From contig JAJFKY010000020.1 in NCBI GenBank assembly GCA_021772975.1, positions 131,559 through 195,558 on the forward strand: 64,000 nt of DNA, in the 5' to 3' direction. Positions within the stretch are counted from its first letter, which is position 1, and each line of letters starts with the position of its first letter. Both the position numbers and the translations under genes were made by a program. The DNA comes from Gammaproteobacteria bacterium. GTDB lineage: Bacteria > Pseudomonadota > Gammaproteobacteria > Xanthomonadales > Wenzhouxiangellaceae. The notes under the pieces are model-generated. The model saw only the letters and a list, made by a program, of their open reading frames with translations, had not been told where the DNA came from and ran no database searches. Shown in pieces: positions 8,544 through 18,058 of this stretch.

Positions 8544-8966
8544 TTGACAGAGCAAACCCTGTCCATTATTAAGCCTGATGCCGTGGCCAAAAACGTCATT
8601 GGGGAAATACTAACCCGCTTTGAACGCGCCGGTTTGCGCATAGTGGCCGCCAAAATGAAACACCTTTCCGAGCAGGAAGCCGGCGGTTTTTACGCGGTGC
8701 ACAAAGAGCGCCCGTTTTATCAGGATCTGATCAAATTTATGACTTCCGGACCGGTTATGATTCAGGTGCTGGAAGGCGATGATGCAGTGCGTCGCAATCG
8801 TGACCTGATGGGCGCGACCAATCCGCAGGAAGCGGCACCCGGCACCATCCGGGCGGATTTTGCTGATAGCATTGATGCCAATGCCGTACACGGCTCGGAC
8901 GCCACCACCACCGCGCGTGATGAAATCGCGTTTTTCTTCAGTCCGTCCGAAATTTCCAGCCGCTGA
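8544..8966 (+). CDS. ndk: Nucleoside diphosphate kinase
   Basis: The 140-residue enzyme transfers the gamma phosphate between nucleoside triphosphates and diphosphates through a phospho-His. It starts [12 protein letters not shown], and the catalytic His is about residue 116 in NAVHGSDA. The start codon is TTG at 8544, supported by AGGAG nine bases upstream; there is no in-frame ATG nearby. It leads the conserved ndk-rlmN-pilF-rodZ order. Confidence 0.97.
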   Translation: MTEQTLSIIKPDAVAKNVIGEILTRFERAGLRIVAAKMKHLSEQEAGGFYAVHKERPFYQDLIKFMTSGPVMIQVLEGDDAVRRNRDLMGATNPQEAAPGTIRADFADSIDANAVHGSDATTTARDEIAFFFSPSEISSR

Positions 8967-8990
8967 TAGCTGGATGCCGAGTTAATCACC

Positions 8991-10097
8991 ATGGACATGG
9001 CCGTTCGCCAACAGAACCTGCTTGATCTGGGCCCCGCCGGTATGGCGGCCTGGTTTGAGCAATTCGGCGAACGCGCGTTTCGCGCTGAGCAGATCCTGAA
9101 GTGGATCTATCATCAGGGAGTGATGGACTTCCAGGCTATGACCAATCTCAGTCAGGCACTGCGTGATCGGCTCCAGCAAAGCGCCAGCCTTGAGCTGCCG
9201 CACATCCAGAGCGAACAGGTTTCCCGGGACGGTACGGTCAAATGGCTATTTGATGTCGGCCGGAGCAACGCCGTTGAGACCGTCTATATACCCGAACCGG
9301 GACGCGGCACCTTGTGTGTTTCCTCGCAGGTGGGTTGTGCCTTGAACTGCTCGTTCTGTGCGACCGGCGCACAGGGTTTCAACCGCAACCTCAGTGCCGC
9401 GGAAATTATCGGTCAGGTCTGGCAGGCGGCGCGTTCGCTTGGGCACGAGCGCAATGGGGAGCGCAAAATTACCAATGTGGTCATGATGGGTATGGGCGAA
9501 CCCTTACTGAATCTGGAAGCCCTGCTGCCGGCCTTGGAACTGATGCGCGATGATCTGGGTTACGGTCTGGCCAGCCGCCGGGTAACGGTCAGCACGGCAG
9601 GTTTGATTCCCGGTATGGACGCATTAAATGAACACATCGATGTGGCCCTGGCAGTGTCACTGCATGCACCGATTGACGAGTTACGTAATCAACTGGTGCC
9701 GCTGAACAAAAAGTATCCGATCGCCGACTTGATGGCGGCCTGCCGGCGCTTTGTAGCGGACAAGCATAAGCGCTCGGTGACTTTTGAATATACTTTGATT
9801 GACGGCGTTAATGATCACCCTGAGCACGCTCGCAAATTGATCAAGCTGTTGCGGCAGGTTCCCAGTAAATTAAACCTGATACCTTTTAACCCGTTCCCCG
9901 GAACGCGTTATCAATGCTCGCCACCGGATCGTATTCAGCGTTTCCAGGAGATTGTTATGCGCGGCGATATTATTGCGACCGTGCGCAAGACCCGGGGTGA
10001 TGACATTGCCGCCGCCTGTGGCCAGCTGGCGGGCGATTTCAGCGACCGCACCCGGCGGCGCGAGCGCATTCAACTGCAAGTGCAGGCCAGCGCATGA
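8991..10097 (+). CDS. rlmN: 23S rRNA (adenine2503-C2)/tRNA methyltransferase RlmN
   Basis: This radical-SAM enzyme methylates A2503 of 23S rRNA and A37 of some tRNAs. The cluster motif is CALNCSFC (CxxxCxxC). Other family segments are KWIYHQGVMDFQAMTNL, MMGMGEPLLN, RRVTVSTAG and the C-terminal VRKTRGDDIAAACGQL, whose Cys is the methyl-carrying residue. Length (about 368) is normal. ATG at 8991 or 8997 could be used. The stop overlaps the pilF start by four bases (ATGA). Confidence 0.97.
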   Translation: MDMAVRQQNLLDLGPAGMAAWFEQFGERAFRAEQILKWIYHQGVMDFQAMTNLSQALRDRLQQSASLELPHIQSEQVSRDGTVKWLFDVGRSNAVETVYIPEPGRGTLCVSSQVGCALNCSFCATGAQGFNRNLSAAEIIGQVWQAARSLGHERNGERKITNVVMMGMGEPLLNLEALLPALELMRDDLGYGLASRRVTVSTAGLIPGMDALNEHIDVALAVSLHAPIDELRNQLVPLNKKYPIADLMAACRRFVADKHKRSVTFEYTLIDGVNDHPEHARKLIKLLRQVPSKLNLIPFNPFPGTRYQCSPPDRIQRFQEIVMRGDIIATVRKTRGDDIAAACGQLAGDFSDRTRRRERIQLQVQASA

Positions 10098-10867
10098 AGT
10101 CAGCCACGGGAAAAGTCCTGGTATTGCTGCTGCCGCTGGCGCTGATGGCCTGCAGTGCTACCTCCAGCCGGTCCAGTTCAGATCAGGATCCGCGCCGTGC
10201 TCAGGCTTCGCGCGTGAATGTCGAGCTGGGCGCCGGCTACCTGCGCCGGGGTAATTACGAACTGGCGCTGGAAAAACTTCAGAAAGCCCTGGATTTCGAT
10301 CCTAAGAATGTCGTCGCATTGACGACCCTGGCTGTCCTGTATGAGCAATTGGGCGATACAAAGCAGGCCGAAAAACATCATCGCATGGCGATTAAGGCAG
10401 CGCCGGATGATGCCAATGCGCAAAATAACTATGGCGCTTTTTTGTGCAAAGTGGGTGACTATCGTGATTCTGAAAAACATTTCATGAAAGCCGCCACCAA
10501 TCCTTTTTATCAGAATCCTGAAGTGGCGCTGGCTAATGCCGGACGCTGTCTGGCACGTATTCCCGATTGGGCGGGCGCCGAACAGCATCTGCGTGATGCC
10601 TTAGAATATAATTCGGATTACACCGAGGCTTTATACGCATTGTCGGAAGTTAAATATCAACAAAAGGATTTTTTTAAGGCGCGTGCTTTTTTACAGCGCT
10701 ACGAGGCTGATGCAGAACCTACCGCCGCGAGTTTATTGCTTGGATACCGCATTGAGCGTTCTTTGCAGCGGCCGGCTCAGGCAGCCATATATGCCCGCCA
10801 ACTGCAACAGCAATTTCCTAATACCGCGCAAGCGACGGAACTAGATAATGATGAACCAGCAAGCTGA
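10094..10867 (+). CDS. pilF: Type IV pilus biogenesis/stability lipoprotein PilF (PilW)
   Basis: The protein has a lipobox LMAC (Cys20), a Ser-rich linker, then TPR repeats (LGAGYLRRGNYELALEKL, ALTTLAVLYEQLGD, NNYGAFLCKVGDY). This matches the pilotin that carries the PilQ secretin to the outer membrane. Its position between rlmN and rodZ is the standard one in Pseudomonas and relatives. With the pilZ gene at 39.1 kb it suggests a type IV pilus encoded elsewhere in the genome. The end overlaps rodZ by 20 bases. Confidence 0.93.
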   Translation: MKSATGKVLVLLLPLALMACSATSSRSSSDQDPRRAQASRVNVELGAGYLRRGNYELALEKLQKALDFDPKNVVALTTLAVLYEQLGDTKQAEKHHRMAIKAAPDDANAQNNYGAFLCKVGDYRDSEKHFMKAATNPFYQNPEVALANAGRCLARIPDWAGAEQHLRDALEYNSDYTEALYALSEVKYQQKDFFKARAFLQRYEADAEPTAASLLLGYRIERSLQRPAQAAIYARQLQQQFPNTAQATELDNDEPAS

Positions 10868-11861
10868 TCAGTCCGCACTTACCATGGGGGTACAATTGCG
10901 TGCGGCTCGCGAACGACAGGGGTTAAGTCAGAAAGATGTGGCGCGTCAGCTGAGGCTGCCGCTGACTGTGATTGCGGCCTTGGAAGAGGATCGTACTCAG
11001 CAGATTCCGATGGTTTACTTAAAAGGCTATCTGCGCAGTTATGCCAGATTCCTCGAACTTGATGAGCAACAGTTATGCACCGGCATGGCGGACCAGCAAA
11101 AGGTTCCGGAATTACGGCTGGCGCTGCCCCATGGCCGCAATTATTCCTGGTTGGAGCATACCGGTAAAGTGGCCGGTTATCTGGTGGTAACCGCGTTTGT
11201 GGTCGCTCCTCTGGTCTGGTGGTTTACCCAGGGCGCGGTCAGATTGTCATTTGACGAAAGCCTGGTCTCCAGCCAGCAGCCGGTTGCGACATCTCAGTCT
11301 GACCGCCAGCCTGGTCAGATCGATAATCAAGCGGGTAATACCGATACTCCGGACAATAATCATTTACAGGCTTCCGCGGCGCCGTTCCCGTCACTGCGCA
11401 GCAGCGGAAATAACGATCAGCCGCCAATCCTGGATACGGTGGCTGCTGAGAGTTTATTGAGTGAACCCGAGCAGCCTGACAACCTGGTGGAAGCAGTCGC
11501 CAGCGCGGATGACAGCGCGCAGCAGGATCAGCCACAGACAGAACCGGTTGCTGAAGTCTTACCGGATTCCGGGTTTGATCAATTGCGTATTCAGATGCTG
11601 AATGACTCCTGGGTGGAGATCACCGCCGCGGATGGCGAGCGGCTTGAATATGACCTGCTCAGTACCGGCCGGATTAAAAGCTATAGCGGCAAGGCGCCGT
11701 TCAAGCTGTTGTTCGGGCGCGCGTCAGCGGTGGAATTATTTTTGAATAATGACTTGATTGATCTTAGCCCGTATACCCGCGGTAATGTTGCCAGCACTAC
11801 CCTGGCCAGCAATCGGGAACCGCTGCAACAGCCGCTGGAAGAGCCGGCCAACGGCGAATAA
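10848..11861 (+). CDS. rodZ: Cytoskeleton protein RodZ
   Basis: The N-terminal HTH_25 domain (LRAARERQGLSQKDVARQL, about residues 15-80) faces the cytoplasm and binds MreB in the family. A single membrane helix follows at about residues 108-126 (VAGYLVVTAFVVAPLVWWF). A Gln/Asp/Ser-rich periplasmic linker leads to a C-terminal DUF4115 beta-domain (SWVEITAADGERLEYDLL, GKAPFKLLFG). It helps position the cell-wall elongation machinery. Two ATGs at 10848 and 10851 are both possible. The usual next gene ispG is absent; a hairpin and hisS follow. Confidence 0.94.
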   Translation: MMNQQADQSALTMGVQLRAARERQGLSQKDVARQLRLPLTVIAALEEDRTQQIPMVYLKGYLRSYARFLELDEQQLCTGMADQQKVPELRLALPHGRNYSWLEHTGKVAGYLVVTAFVVAPLVWWFTQGAVRLSFDESLVSSQQPVATSQSDRQPGQIDNQAGNTDTPDNNHLQASAAPFPSLRSSGNNDQPPILDTVAAESLLSEPEQPDNLVEAVASADDSAQQDQPQTEPVAEVLPDSGFDQLRIQMLNDSWVEITAADGERLEYDLLSTGRIKSYSGKAPFKLLFGRASAVELFLNNDLIDLSPYTRGNVASTTLASNREPLQQPLEEPANGE

Positions 11862-11911
11862 TCGCTCAATCCATACAGGTCAGCGCCTGCGGCCGACCTG
11901 CACTAGCAAGC

Positions 11912-11938
11912 AAAAACCATCGCTGCGCGATGGTTTTT
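11912..11938. terminator. Bidirectional-looking hairpin between rodZ and hisS
   Basis: AAAAACCATCGC (11912-11923) and GCGATGGTTTTT (11927-11938) are perfectly complementary with a three-base loop. A T run ends the stem on either strand. It lies 50 bases after rodZ and 16 bases before the hisS ATG. It may terminate rodZ transcription or act as an attenuator before hisS. Confidence 0.65.
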
Positions 11939-11953
11939 AACTATAGGAAGCCC

Positions 11954-13231
11954 ATGTCAGAAAAAATCCAAAGTCTGCGTGGCATGCCGGATATCCTGCC
12001 TGCGGATGCACCGCTATGGCAGCACCTCGAAGACACCGCCGCGGCGGTCCTCAGGCGTTATGGCTATGCGCGTATCAGCACACCGATCCTGGAGTCCACC
12101 GCTTTATTCACCCGTTCGATTGGCGCGGCCACTGACATTGTGGAAAAGGAGATGTATACCTTTGCTGATCGCCATGAGGAAAGCATCAGTATGCGGCCGG
12201 AAGGCACTGCCAGTGTGGTCAGGGCTATGCTGCAGCATGGTCTGTTGCAGACCCCCGGCCAGAAGGTCTGGTATCAGGGGCCGATGTTTCGCTACGAGCG
12301 CCCCCAGCGTGGCCGGATGCGGCAGTTCCACCAGATTGGCGCGGAAGTCTTCGGTCTGGCCGGACCTGACATTGATGCTGAGTTAATCGCCATGTCAGCG
12401 CGCTTGTGGTCCGAGTTGGGTATTCTCGGGCAACTGCGGCTGGAACTGAACAGCCTGGGCAGCCCTGCTGAGCGGCGGCAGTACCGCAGCCAATTGCATG
12501 ATTGGTTAGCTCAGCACAGAGACAGCCTGGATGAGGACAGTCAACGCCGTCTGGACACCAACCCGATGCGGATTCTGGATAGCAAAAACCCTGCCATGCA
12601 GGCACTGATTGAAGCAGCTCCCAAGTTATCTGCCGCTTTGGGCGATGACAGCCGGCGGCATTTTGAGCAATTGACCGGCATGCTGGATGCCATGGGCATT
12701 GCCTGGCAACACAATCAGCGGCTGGTGCGGGGCCTGGATTACTACACCCATACGGTATTTGAATGGGTCACCGATGATCTCGGTGCGCAGGGCACGGTTT
12801 GTGCGGGCGGACGCTATGACGGGCTGGTGGCATTGCATGGCGGGCCTGAGGTTCCCGGGGTGGGCTTTGCCATGGGCGAAGAACGCCTGGTGGAATTGCT
12901 GGGCCAGCAGCAACGCGATTTCGGGCAGCGTCCGGATATCTATCTGATCATCGCCGACCCGCAACTGCAGGCCGAAGCGCTGGCCTTGAATGAGCGTTTG
13001 CGTGATGCCCTGCCGGGCCGGATAGTCTTGAGCAATCTGGCTGGCGGCAGCCTGCGCGCGCAGTTCAAACGCGCTGACCGCTCGCAGGCTCAGATCGCGC
13101 TGGTACTCGGTTCGCAGGAATGGGCGGCAGGTGAAATCACCGTCAAATGGCTGCGCAGTGAACGGGCACAGACCAGTGTGTCACTGGCGCAACTGGCTGA
13201 CTGGCTGCAGCAGAATATGCCGAATAATTGA
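11954..13231 (+). CDS. hisS: Histidine--tRNA ligase
   Basis: This class II synthetase attaches His to tRNA-His. Motif 1 to 3 regions are visible: SLRGMPDILPAD at the start, RPEGTASVVRAM, MFRYERPQRGRMRQFHQIGAE (motif 2), the His-specific LVRGLDYYTHTVFE and GGRYDGLV, and GVGFAMGEERL (motif 3), then the C-terminal anticodon-binding domain. ATG at 11954 gives 425 residues, the normal length; a longer frame from 11930 would run into the hairpin and is not credible. Confidence 0.98.
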   Translation: MSEKIQSLRGMPDILPADAPLWQHLEDTAAAVLRRYGYARISTPILESTALFTRSIGAATDIVEKEMYTFADRHEESISMRPEGTASVVRAMLQHGLLQTPGQKVWYQGPMFRYERPQRGRMRQFHQIGAEVFGLAGPDIDAELIAMSARLWSELGILGQLRLELNSLGSPAERRQYRSQLHDWLAQHRDSLDEDSQRRLDTNPMRILDSKNPAMQALIEAAPKLSAALGDDSRRHFEQLTGMLDAMGIAWQHNQRLVRGLDYYTHTVFEWVTDDLGAQGTVCAGGRYDGLVALHGGPEVPGVGFAMGEERLVELLGQQQRDFGQRPDIYLIIADPQLQAEALALNERLRDALPGRIVLSNLAGGSLRAQFKRADRSQAQIALVLGSQEWAAGEITVKWLRSERAQTSVSLAQLADWLQQNMPNN

Positions 13232-13342
13232 TCTGGCTGATGATCTGACTTGAGTGCGGGTGAACCAAAACCACTTGGACTTGATCTGATAACAAATCAT
13301 AATAGTCGGCTAACTACCAACAAGTGACAGGAGCAAGCCAAG

Positions 13343-14251
13343 ATGGCGGTCGAACTTTACGACGATATCGAACAAGGTGAACGCGTCAAACAGTGGATTA
13401 AAGAAAACGGCGGAGGCATTCTGCTGGGCATCGCACTGGCCGTGGCCGGTATATTTGGTTTCCGTTATTGGCAGGATCAGCAGGTTCAGCAAAATTATGC
13501 TGCGGCCGAATACTATCGCATCGTGAATGATGAACTGGTTGAGCTGAATGCCGCTCAGCCGGCTGGCGCCGCTGAGAGCAGCGACGAAACCGCCAGCGAA
13601 ACCGCTGGAGAAGATGACAGCGTGGCGCTCAATCAGGCTTTGAGCACCTTGCAGAATGACTATACCGATAACCTGTATGCCGCGCTGGCAACGCTGCAGC
13701 TGGCTGATCATAAAATTCGCACTGATGATCTGGAAGCCGCGAGCCAGCAATACCGCTTTATTATTGACAATACTGATAACCAGCAGATGCGCGCGCTGGC
13801 CAGGTTGCGTCTGGCCCGCACCCAACTGGCGATGGGGCAATCAGACGCCGTGCTGCAGACCTTGAATGGATTGTCCGTGCAAGATGCTTATGCCGGTTTG
13901 TCGGCGCGCATTCGAGGTGAGGCTTATCTGGCAATGAATGACCGTGAACAGGCCCTGGCTGCGTTTGAACAGGCGGAAGAAGAGCTGGGTGGTAACCCTG
14001 ATCGGATGCTGGAACTGCGTCTGGCTGATTTACGTGAAGTTGATGTGCAGGCGTTACAGGAAGATGCTGAACAGAACCTGCCGCCGGTATTCCCCGGTGC
14101 CGGTGGTGCGCCATTGCTGCCAGTCCCTAGTGCCGAGCAGGCAACCCGGCAACCGCAAATCATTATTAACAGGCCTGACGATGCCGGTGAGAATACCGAT
14201 GCGCAGACAGCTGCGGGTGATCAAACCAGTGGCGAGGGTGATCAGGAATGA
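13343..14251 (+). CDS. yfgM: YfgM-like ancillary SecYEG translocon subunit
   Basis: The sequence begins with the family signature DDIEQGERVKQWIKENGG, followed by one membrane helix (ILLGIALAVAGIFGF, about 24-40) and a periplasmic TPR domain. The protein links the Sec translocon with periplasmic chaperones. It is longer (302 aa) than E. coli YfgM (206), with an acidic insert near residues 70-95 and a proline-rich then acidic C-terminal tail. A good AGGAG site precedes the ATG. The stop overlaps bamB by four bases. Confidence 0.9.
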   Translation: MAVELYDDIEQGERVKQWIKENGGGILLGIALAVAGIFGFRYWQDQQVQQNYAAAEYYRIVNDELVELNAAQPAGAAESSDETASETAGEDDSVALNQALSTLQNDYTDNLYAALATLQLADHKIRTDDLEAASQQYRFIIDNTDNQQMRALARLRLARTQLAMGQSDAVLQTLNGLSVQDAYAGLSARIRGEAYLAMNDREQALAAFEQAEEELGGNPDRMLELRLADLREVDVQALQEDAEQNLPPVFPGAGGAPLLPVPSAEQATRQPQIIINRPDDAGENTDAQTAAGDQTSGEGDQE

Positions 14252-15432
14252 TCCAGCCACAGCTAAGCTTACGGACTGCATGGCGCGGCTTGTCAGCGTT
14301 ATGCCTGCTGGTTGTGCTGGCCGGTTGCAGCTGGTTCAGCGGTGATGATGACGAGATTAATGCCCCGGCTGAACTGGTGGAGTTTGAGTCGAGCGTGCCG
14401 GTTGAACGTATCTGGCGAACATCGATAGGCGCATCGGCTGACCGGGTGCCGGTCAATATCACACCGGTTTATTCAGCCGGTAAAATCTATGTAGCCGACC
14501 GCAAAGGCCGGATCAGTGTGATCGATGCGGATAGCGGCCAGCTCGAACATCAGATCAAATCACGTCTGCGTATTTCCGCGGGTCCCAGTGTGGCCGGAAA
14601 TCTGCTGATGGTGGGCACCCTGGATGGTGAGGTATTTGTCTTCGATCTGGACAACGATGAAGTGCTGTGGCGCTCGCCGGTGTCTTCGGAAGTGCTGGCC
14701 AAGCCGGTACTGCACGACGGGTTTGTGATCGTACGCTGTATTGATGGGCGTATTTTTGGCTTTGATGCACGCACCGGAGTACGCGAATGGCTGTATGACC
14801 GGGGGGTGCCGTTATTATCGCTGCGCGGAAACAGCGACCCGCTGGTGCGTGGCGGTGTAATGTACATCGGTTATGACGGTGGTGAAGTGGTGGCGCTGCG
14901 GGTCAGTGACGGCAGTATCTTGTGGGAGCAGGTGGTCAGTACCCGTGATGGCAAAACCGATCTGGAACGGCTGGCCGATATTGACGGTGACATGGCGGTT
15001 ATCGCTAATGACCTGTATGTCGCCTCCTCGCGTGGCCGTCTGGCCTCCCTGGCGGTCGATTCGGGTCGTATTCTGTGGGTCAAGGATGCCGGTTCCGCCA
15101 GTGGTATCAGCGTGGCGCGGACTTTACTGGCATTGTCCGACCGGCAAAGCCAGGTGTGGCTGGTGGATCGGGTCAACTCCACCACATTATGGAAACAGGA
15201 TAAACTGTTAAATCGTGATGTTACCCGCCCGGCTTTCTATCTGAATTACACCGTGGTGGGCGATGAGCAAGGCTATCTGCATTTTCTGGATACGCAATCG
15301 GGTGAGTTTGTCGCGCGTGTCAAAGTTGATGGTGATGGTCTGCGTGCCGCACCGCTGGCGGTGGGCACCACTTTGTATGTGCTCAGCGAAAGCGGTACGT
15401 TGAATGCCTACCGGGCCGGCGCGGCTATTTAA
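14248..15432 (+). CDS. bamB: Outer membrane protein assembly factor BamB
   Basis: The lipoprotein signal ends in VLAGC (Cys27). The rest is an eight-bladed PQQ-like beta-propeller with repeated segments such as GKIYVADRKGRISVIDADSG, LWRSPVSSEVLAKPVL and GEFVARVKVDGDGLRAAPL. It is the accessory lipoprotein of the BAM complex that folds beta-barrel proteins into the outer membrane. Order yfgM-bamB-der is conserved. Confidence 0.96.
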   Translation: MIQPQLSLRTAWRGLSALCLLVVLAGCSWFSGDDDEINAPAELVEFESSVPVERIWRTSIGASADRVPVNITPVYSAGKIYVADRKGRISVIDADSGQLEHQIKSRLRISAGPSVAGNLLMVGTLDGEVFVFDLDNDEVLWRSPVSSEVLAKPVLHDGFVIVRCIDGRIFGFDARTGVREWLYDRGVPLLSLRGNSDPLVRGGVMYIGYDGGEVVALRVSDGSILWEQVVSTRDGKTDLERLADIDGDMAVIANDLYVASSRGRLASLAVDSGRILWVKDAGSASGISVARTLLALSDRQSQVWLVDRVNSTTLWKQDKLLNRDVTRPAFYLNYTVVGDEQGYLHFLDTQSGEFVARVKVDGDGLRAAPLAVGTTLYVLSESGTLNAYRAGAAI

Positions 15433-15478
15433 ATGCACTTGAGCGGGCCTGCTCGGCCACTCATCGGGAACCCATGAC

Positions 15479-16885
15479 ATGTTGCCTGTGGTCACCATCG
15501 CAGGTCGGCCCAATGTCGGCAAATCCACCTTATTCAATGCGTTAACCCGCACCCGGGACGCTATTGTCGCTGATCAGCCGGGCGTGACCCGTGATCGGCA
15601 ATATGGCATCTGCAGCACCAGCGCGGATGATCAATATCTGCTGGTGGACACCGGCGGCATCGTGGCGGCCGCCGAGGGCCTGGACGCGCAGACCAGGGAT
15701 CAGGTCAAGCTGGCGCTGGCCGAGGCCCAGCTGATCCTGTTTGTGGTGGATGCCCGGGATGGCCTGATGGCCAGTGACGAAGACATTCTGGCGGATATCC
15801 GCCGCTATGGCACCGAAGTGCTGCTGGTGGTCAACAAAACCGATGGCATTGACTGGGAATCCGGCGTCGGCGACTGGTACCGGCTGGGAATCGGTGAGCC
15901 TTTTCCGATTGCCGCTTCGCATCGCCGCGGGGTAGAGCAGCTGGAGGAGTTTATCGCCGAGCGTATTCAGGCGCTGGGCTCGACGCAACCAGCTGATGAC
16001 ATTGATGACGGCGCCATTTCGATTGCGATGGTGGGCCGGCCCAATGTCGGTAAATCGACGCTGGTCAACCGATTGCTGGGCGAGCAGCGGGTCCTGGCCA
16101 GCGAAGTGCCCGGGACCACCCGGGACAGTATTCAGGTGCGATTGACCCGCGATGAGCAGGACTATGTACTGATTGATACCGCCGGCATCCGCCGCAAAGC
16201 GCGGGTCAGTGAGGTGGTGGAAAAAATCAGCGTGATCAAAACCCTGCAATCAGCAGTCGCCGCTGACCTGGCGCTGGTGATGCTGGATGCTCAGGAAGGC
16301 CTGTCCGATCAGGATAGCCGGCTGATCGGTCAGATACTGCATCTGGGTACCCCGCTGGTGATAGCCATTAACAAATGGGACGGCATGTCTCAGGATGAGC
16401 GCGCACGGGTCAAAACCGAACTCGACCGGCGCCTGGTATTTGTTGATTTTGTGCCCAAGGTAACCATTTCCGCGCTGCACGGCAGTGGTTTGAAGGAACT
16501 GTTCCGTGCCATTCATAAAACCCATGCAGCCGCCAGTCAGGACATCAGCAGTCATAAATTGACTGAAGCATTACTGAAAGCGGCGGCCGAGCACCCGCCA
16601 CCACTCAGTCAGGGCCGCACCGCGCGGTTACGTTATGCTCATCTGGGTGGCCGTTCACCGATGCGGCTGGTGGTGCATGGCACCCGCACCTCGACGCTGC
16701 CGGGCAGCTATCAGCGGTTTTTACTGAACCGGATGCGCAAAGAATTCAAACTGGTTGGCGTGCCCCTGCACCTGGAGTTGCGCGACGGCGCCAATCCTTT
16801 TGCCGGGCGCAAGAACAAACTGACCGAGCGGCAGATGAACAAGCGTAAGCGGCTGAAGCGCTTTGTCAAAGGCAGACGGCGATGA
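15479..16885 (+). CDS. der: Ribosome biogenesis GTPase Der (EngA)
   Basis: The protein has two tandem GTPase domains, each with GRPNVGKST, DTGG or DTAG, and NKTD/NKWD motifs, and a C-terminal KH-like domain ending in a basic tail (KRKRLKRFVKGRRR). It is needed for late 50S subunit assembly. Length (468) is normal. The stop overlaps the next gene by four bases, indicating translational coupling. Confidence 0.98.
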   Translation: MLPVVTIAGRPNVGKSTLFNALTRTRDAIVADQPGVTRDRQYGICSTSADDQYLLVDTGGIVAAAEGLDAQTRDQVKLALAEAQLILFVVDARDGLMASDEDILADIRRYGTEVLLVVNKTDGIDWESGVGDWYRLGIGEPFPIAASHRRGVEQLEEFIAERIQALGSTQPADDIDDGAISIAMVGRPNVGKSTLVNRLLGEQRVLASEVPGTTRDSIQVRLTRDEQDYVLIDTAGIRRKARVSEVVEKISVIKTLQSAVAADLALVMLDAQEGLSDQDSRLIGQILHLGTPLVIAINKWDGMSQDERARVKTELDRRLVFVDFVPKVTISALHGSGLKELFRAIHKTHAAASQDISSHKLTEALLKAAAEHPPPLSQGRTARLRYAHLGGRSPMRLVVHGTRTSTLPGSYQRFLLNRMRKEFKLVGVPLHLELRDGANPFAGRKNKLTERQMNKRKRLKRFVKGRRR

Positions 16886-18048
16886 GCAAAGCCCAGCGCA
16901 AGCCGGGCGAAGTTGAGGCTAACGCTCCGGCAGTGACGCAATCCAGCCAGTCGGGCATTCCTGAATTAGCGCCGGCTGATGCCTACCGGCTGCAGCAGCG
17001 CGGTGCTCAGTTAATCGACGTGCGCGGTCCGGAGCAATGTCAGACCGGGATGGCGCGGCAGGCGCTCAATATTCCACGCGATCATCTGGCCAGTCGACTG
17101 CCGGATCATATTACCGATACCAGCCGGCCTATTCTGACCATTTGCGCGCAGGGTAAACAATCACTGCTCGCAGTGGCCGAATTGCAGGTTCTGGGATATC
17201 GCAATGTGCACAGCGTGACAGGTGGTTTTACAGCCTGGCAGGCGGCCAGCCTGCCGGTAAGTTATGCCTCGGACTCAGTGCTCAGCGACAGCCAGCAGGA
17301 GCGTTACGCGCGGCATCTGAGCCTGCCGGAAGTGGGGCCGACAGGTCAGCGGAAGTTACTCGACAGCAAGGTTCTGCTGGTGGGCGCCGGCGGACTGGGC
17401 AGCCCCGCGGCTCTGTATCTGGCCGCCGCCGGGGTCGGCACCCTGGGCATTGTTGATGACGACCGGGTAGAGCGCTCCAACCTGCAGCGCCAGGTGATAC
17501 ACCATGAGGCGTCGACCGGCAGTAAAAAAATTGCCTCCGCCAGTCACACCATCCGCCAGTTAAATCAGGCCACCCATGTGTTATCACATGATGTGCGTTT
17601 AACCACCGATAACGCCGACGAGTTGATAGCGGGCTATGACATGGTCATTGACGGCAGCGATAATTTTGCCACCCGTTATGCGCTCAACCAGGCCTGTGTA
17701 GCCGCCGGTAAGCCGCTGGTGTTTGCGGCGGTGGAAGCATTTCAGGCGCAGGTGGCGGTCTTCTGGCCGGCTTATGACCATCAGTCAGCCTGTTATCAAT
17801 GCGTGTTTCCGCAACCGGGCGACGGTCCGAGTTGTGTCGAAGCGGGTGTGCTGGGCGTGGTCCCGGGCGTCGCTGGCATACTGCAGGCCACGGAAGCACT
17901 CAAGCTGGCGCTGCAGATTGGTAAGCCGCTGGTGAACCGTCTACTGCGTATCGATACCTTGACGATGCGCTTTACCGAATCGCGAACAATGCCCGACCCC
18001 GACTGCAAGATATGCGCCCGGTCAGCCATTAAGCAGCAAAATATGTGA
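16882..18048 (+). CDS. ThiF/MoeB-type adenylyltransferase with N-terminal rhodanese domain
   Basis: Residues 25-130 form a rhodanese domain (LIDVRGPEQ, active-site loop CAQGKQS with Cys88). From about 135 a ThiF/MoeB E1-like domain follows: ERYARHLSLPEVGPTGQRKL, the nucleotide loop GAGGLGSPAALYLAAAGVG, DDDRVERSNLQRQ and DGSDNFATRY. CYQCVF and CKICAR supply the zinc Cys pairs. Such proteins activate the C-terminus of ubiquitin-like sulfur carriers (MoaD, ThiS) for sulfur transfer. In the better-known MoeZ/MOCS3 proteins the rhodanese domain is C-terminal. Which carrier it serves is not shown. Confidence 0.88.
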   Translation: MSKAQRKPGEVEANAPAVTQSSQSGIPELAPADAYRLQQRGAQLIDVRGPEQCQTGMARQALNIPRDHLASRLPDHITDTSRPILTICAQGKQSLLAVAELQVLGYRNVHSVTGGFTAWQAASLPVSYASDSVLSDSQQERYARHLSLPEVGPTGQRKLLDSKVLLVGAGGLGSPAALYLAAAGVGTLGIVDDDRVERSNLQRQVIHHEASTGSKKIASASHTIRQLNQATHVLSHDVRLTTDNADELIAGYDMVIDGSDNFATRYALNQACVAAGKPLVFAAVEAFQAQVAVFWPAYDHQSACYQCVFPQPGDGPSCVEAGVLGVVPGVAGILQATEALKLALQIGKPLVNRLLRIDTLTMRFTESRTMPDPDCKICARSAIKQQNM

Positions 18049-18058
18049 TGATGAATTA

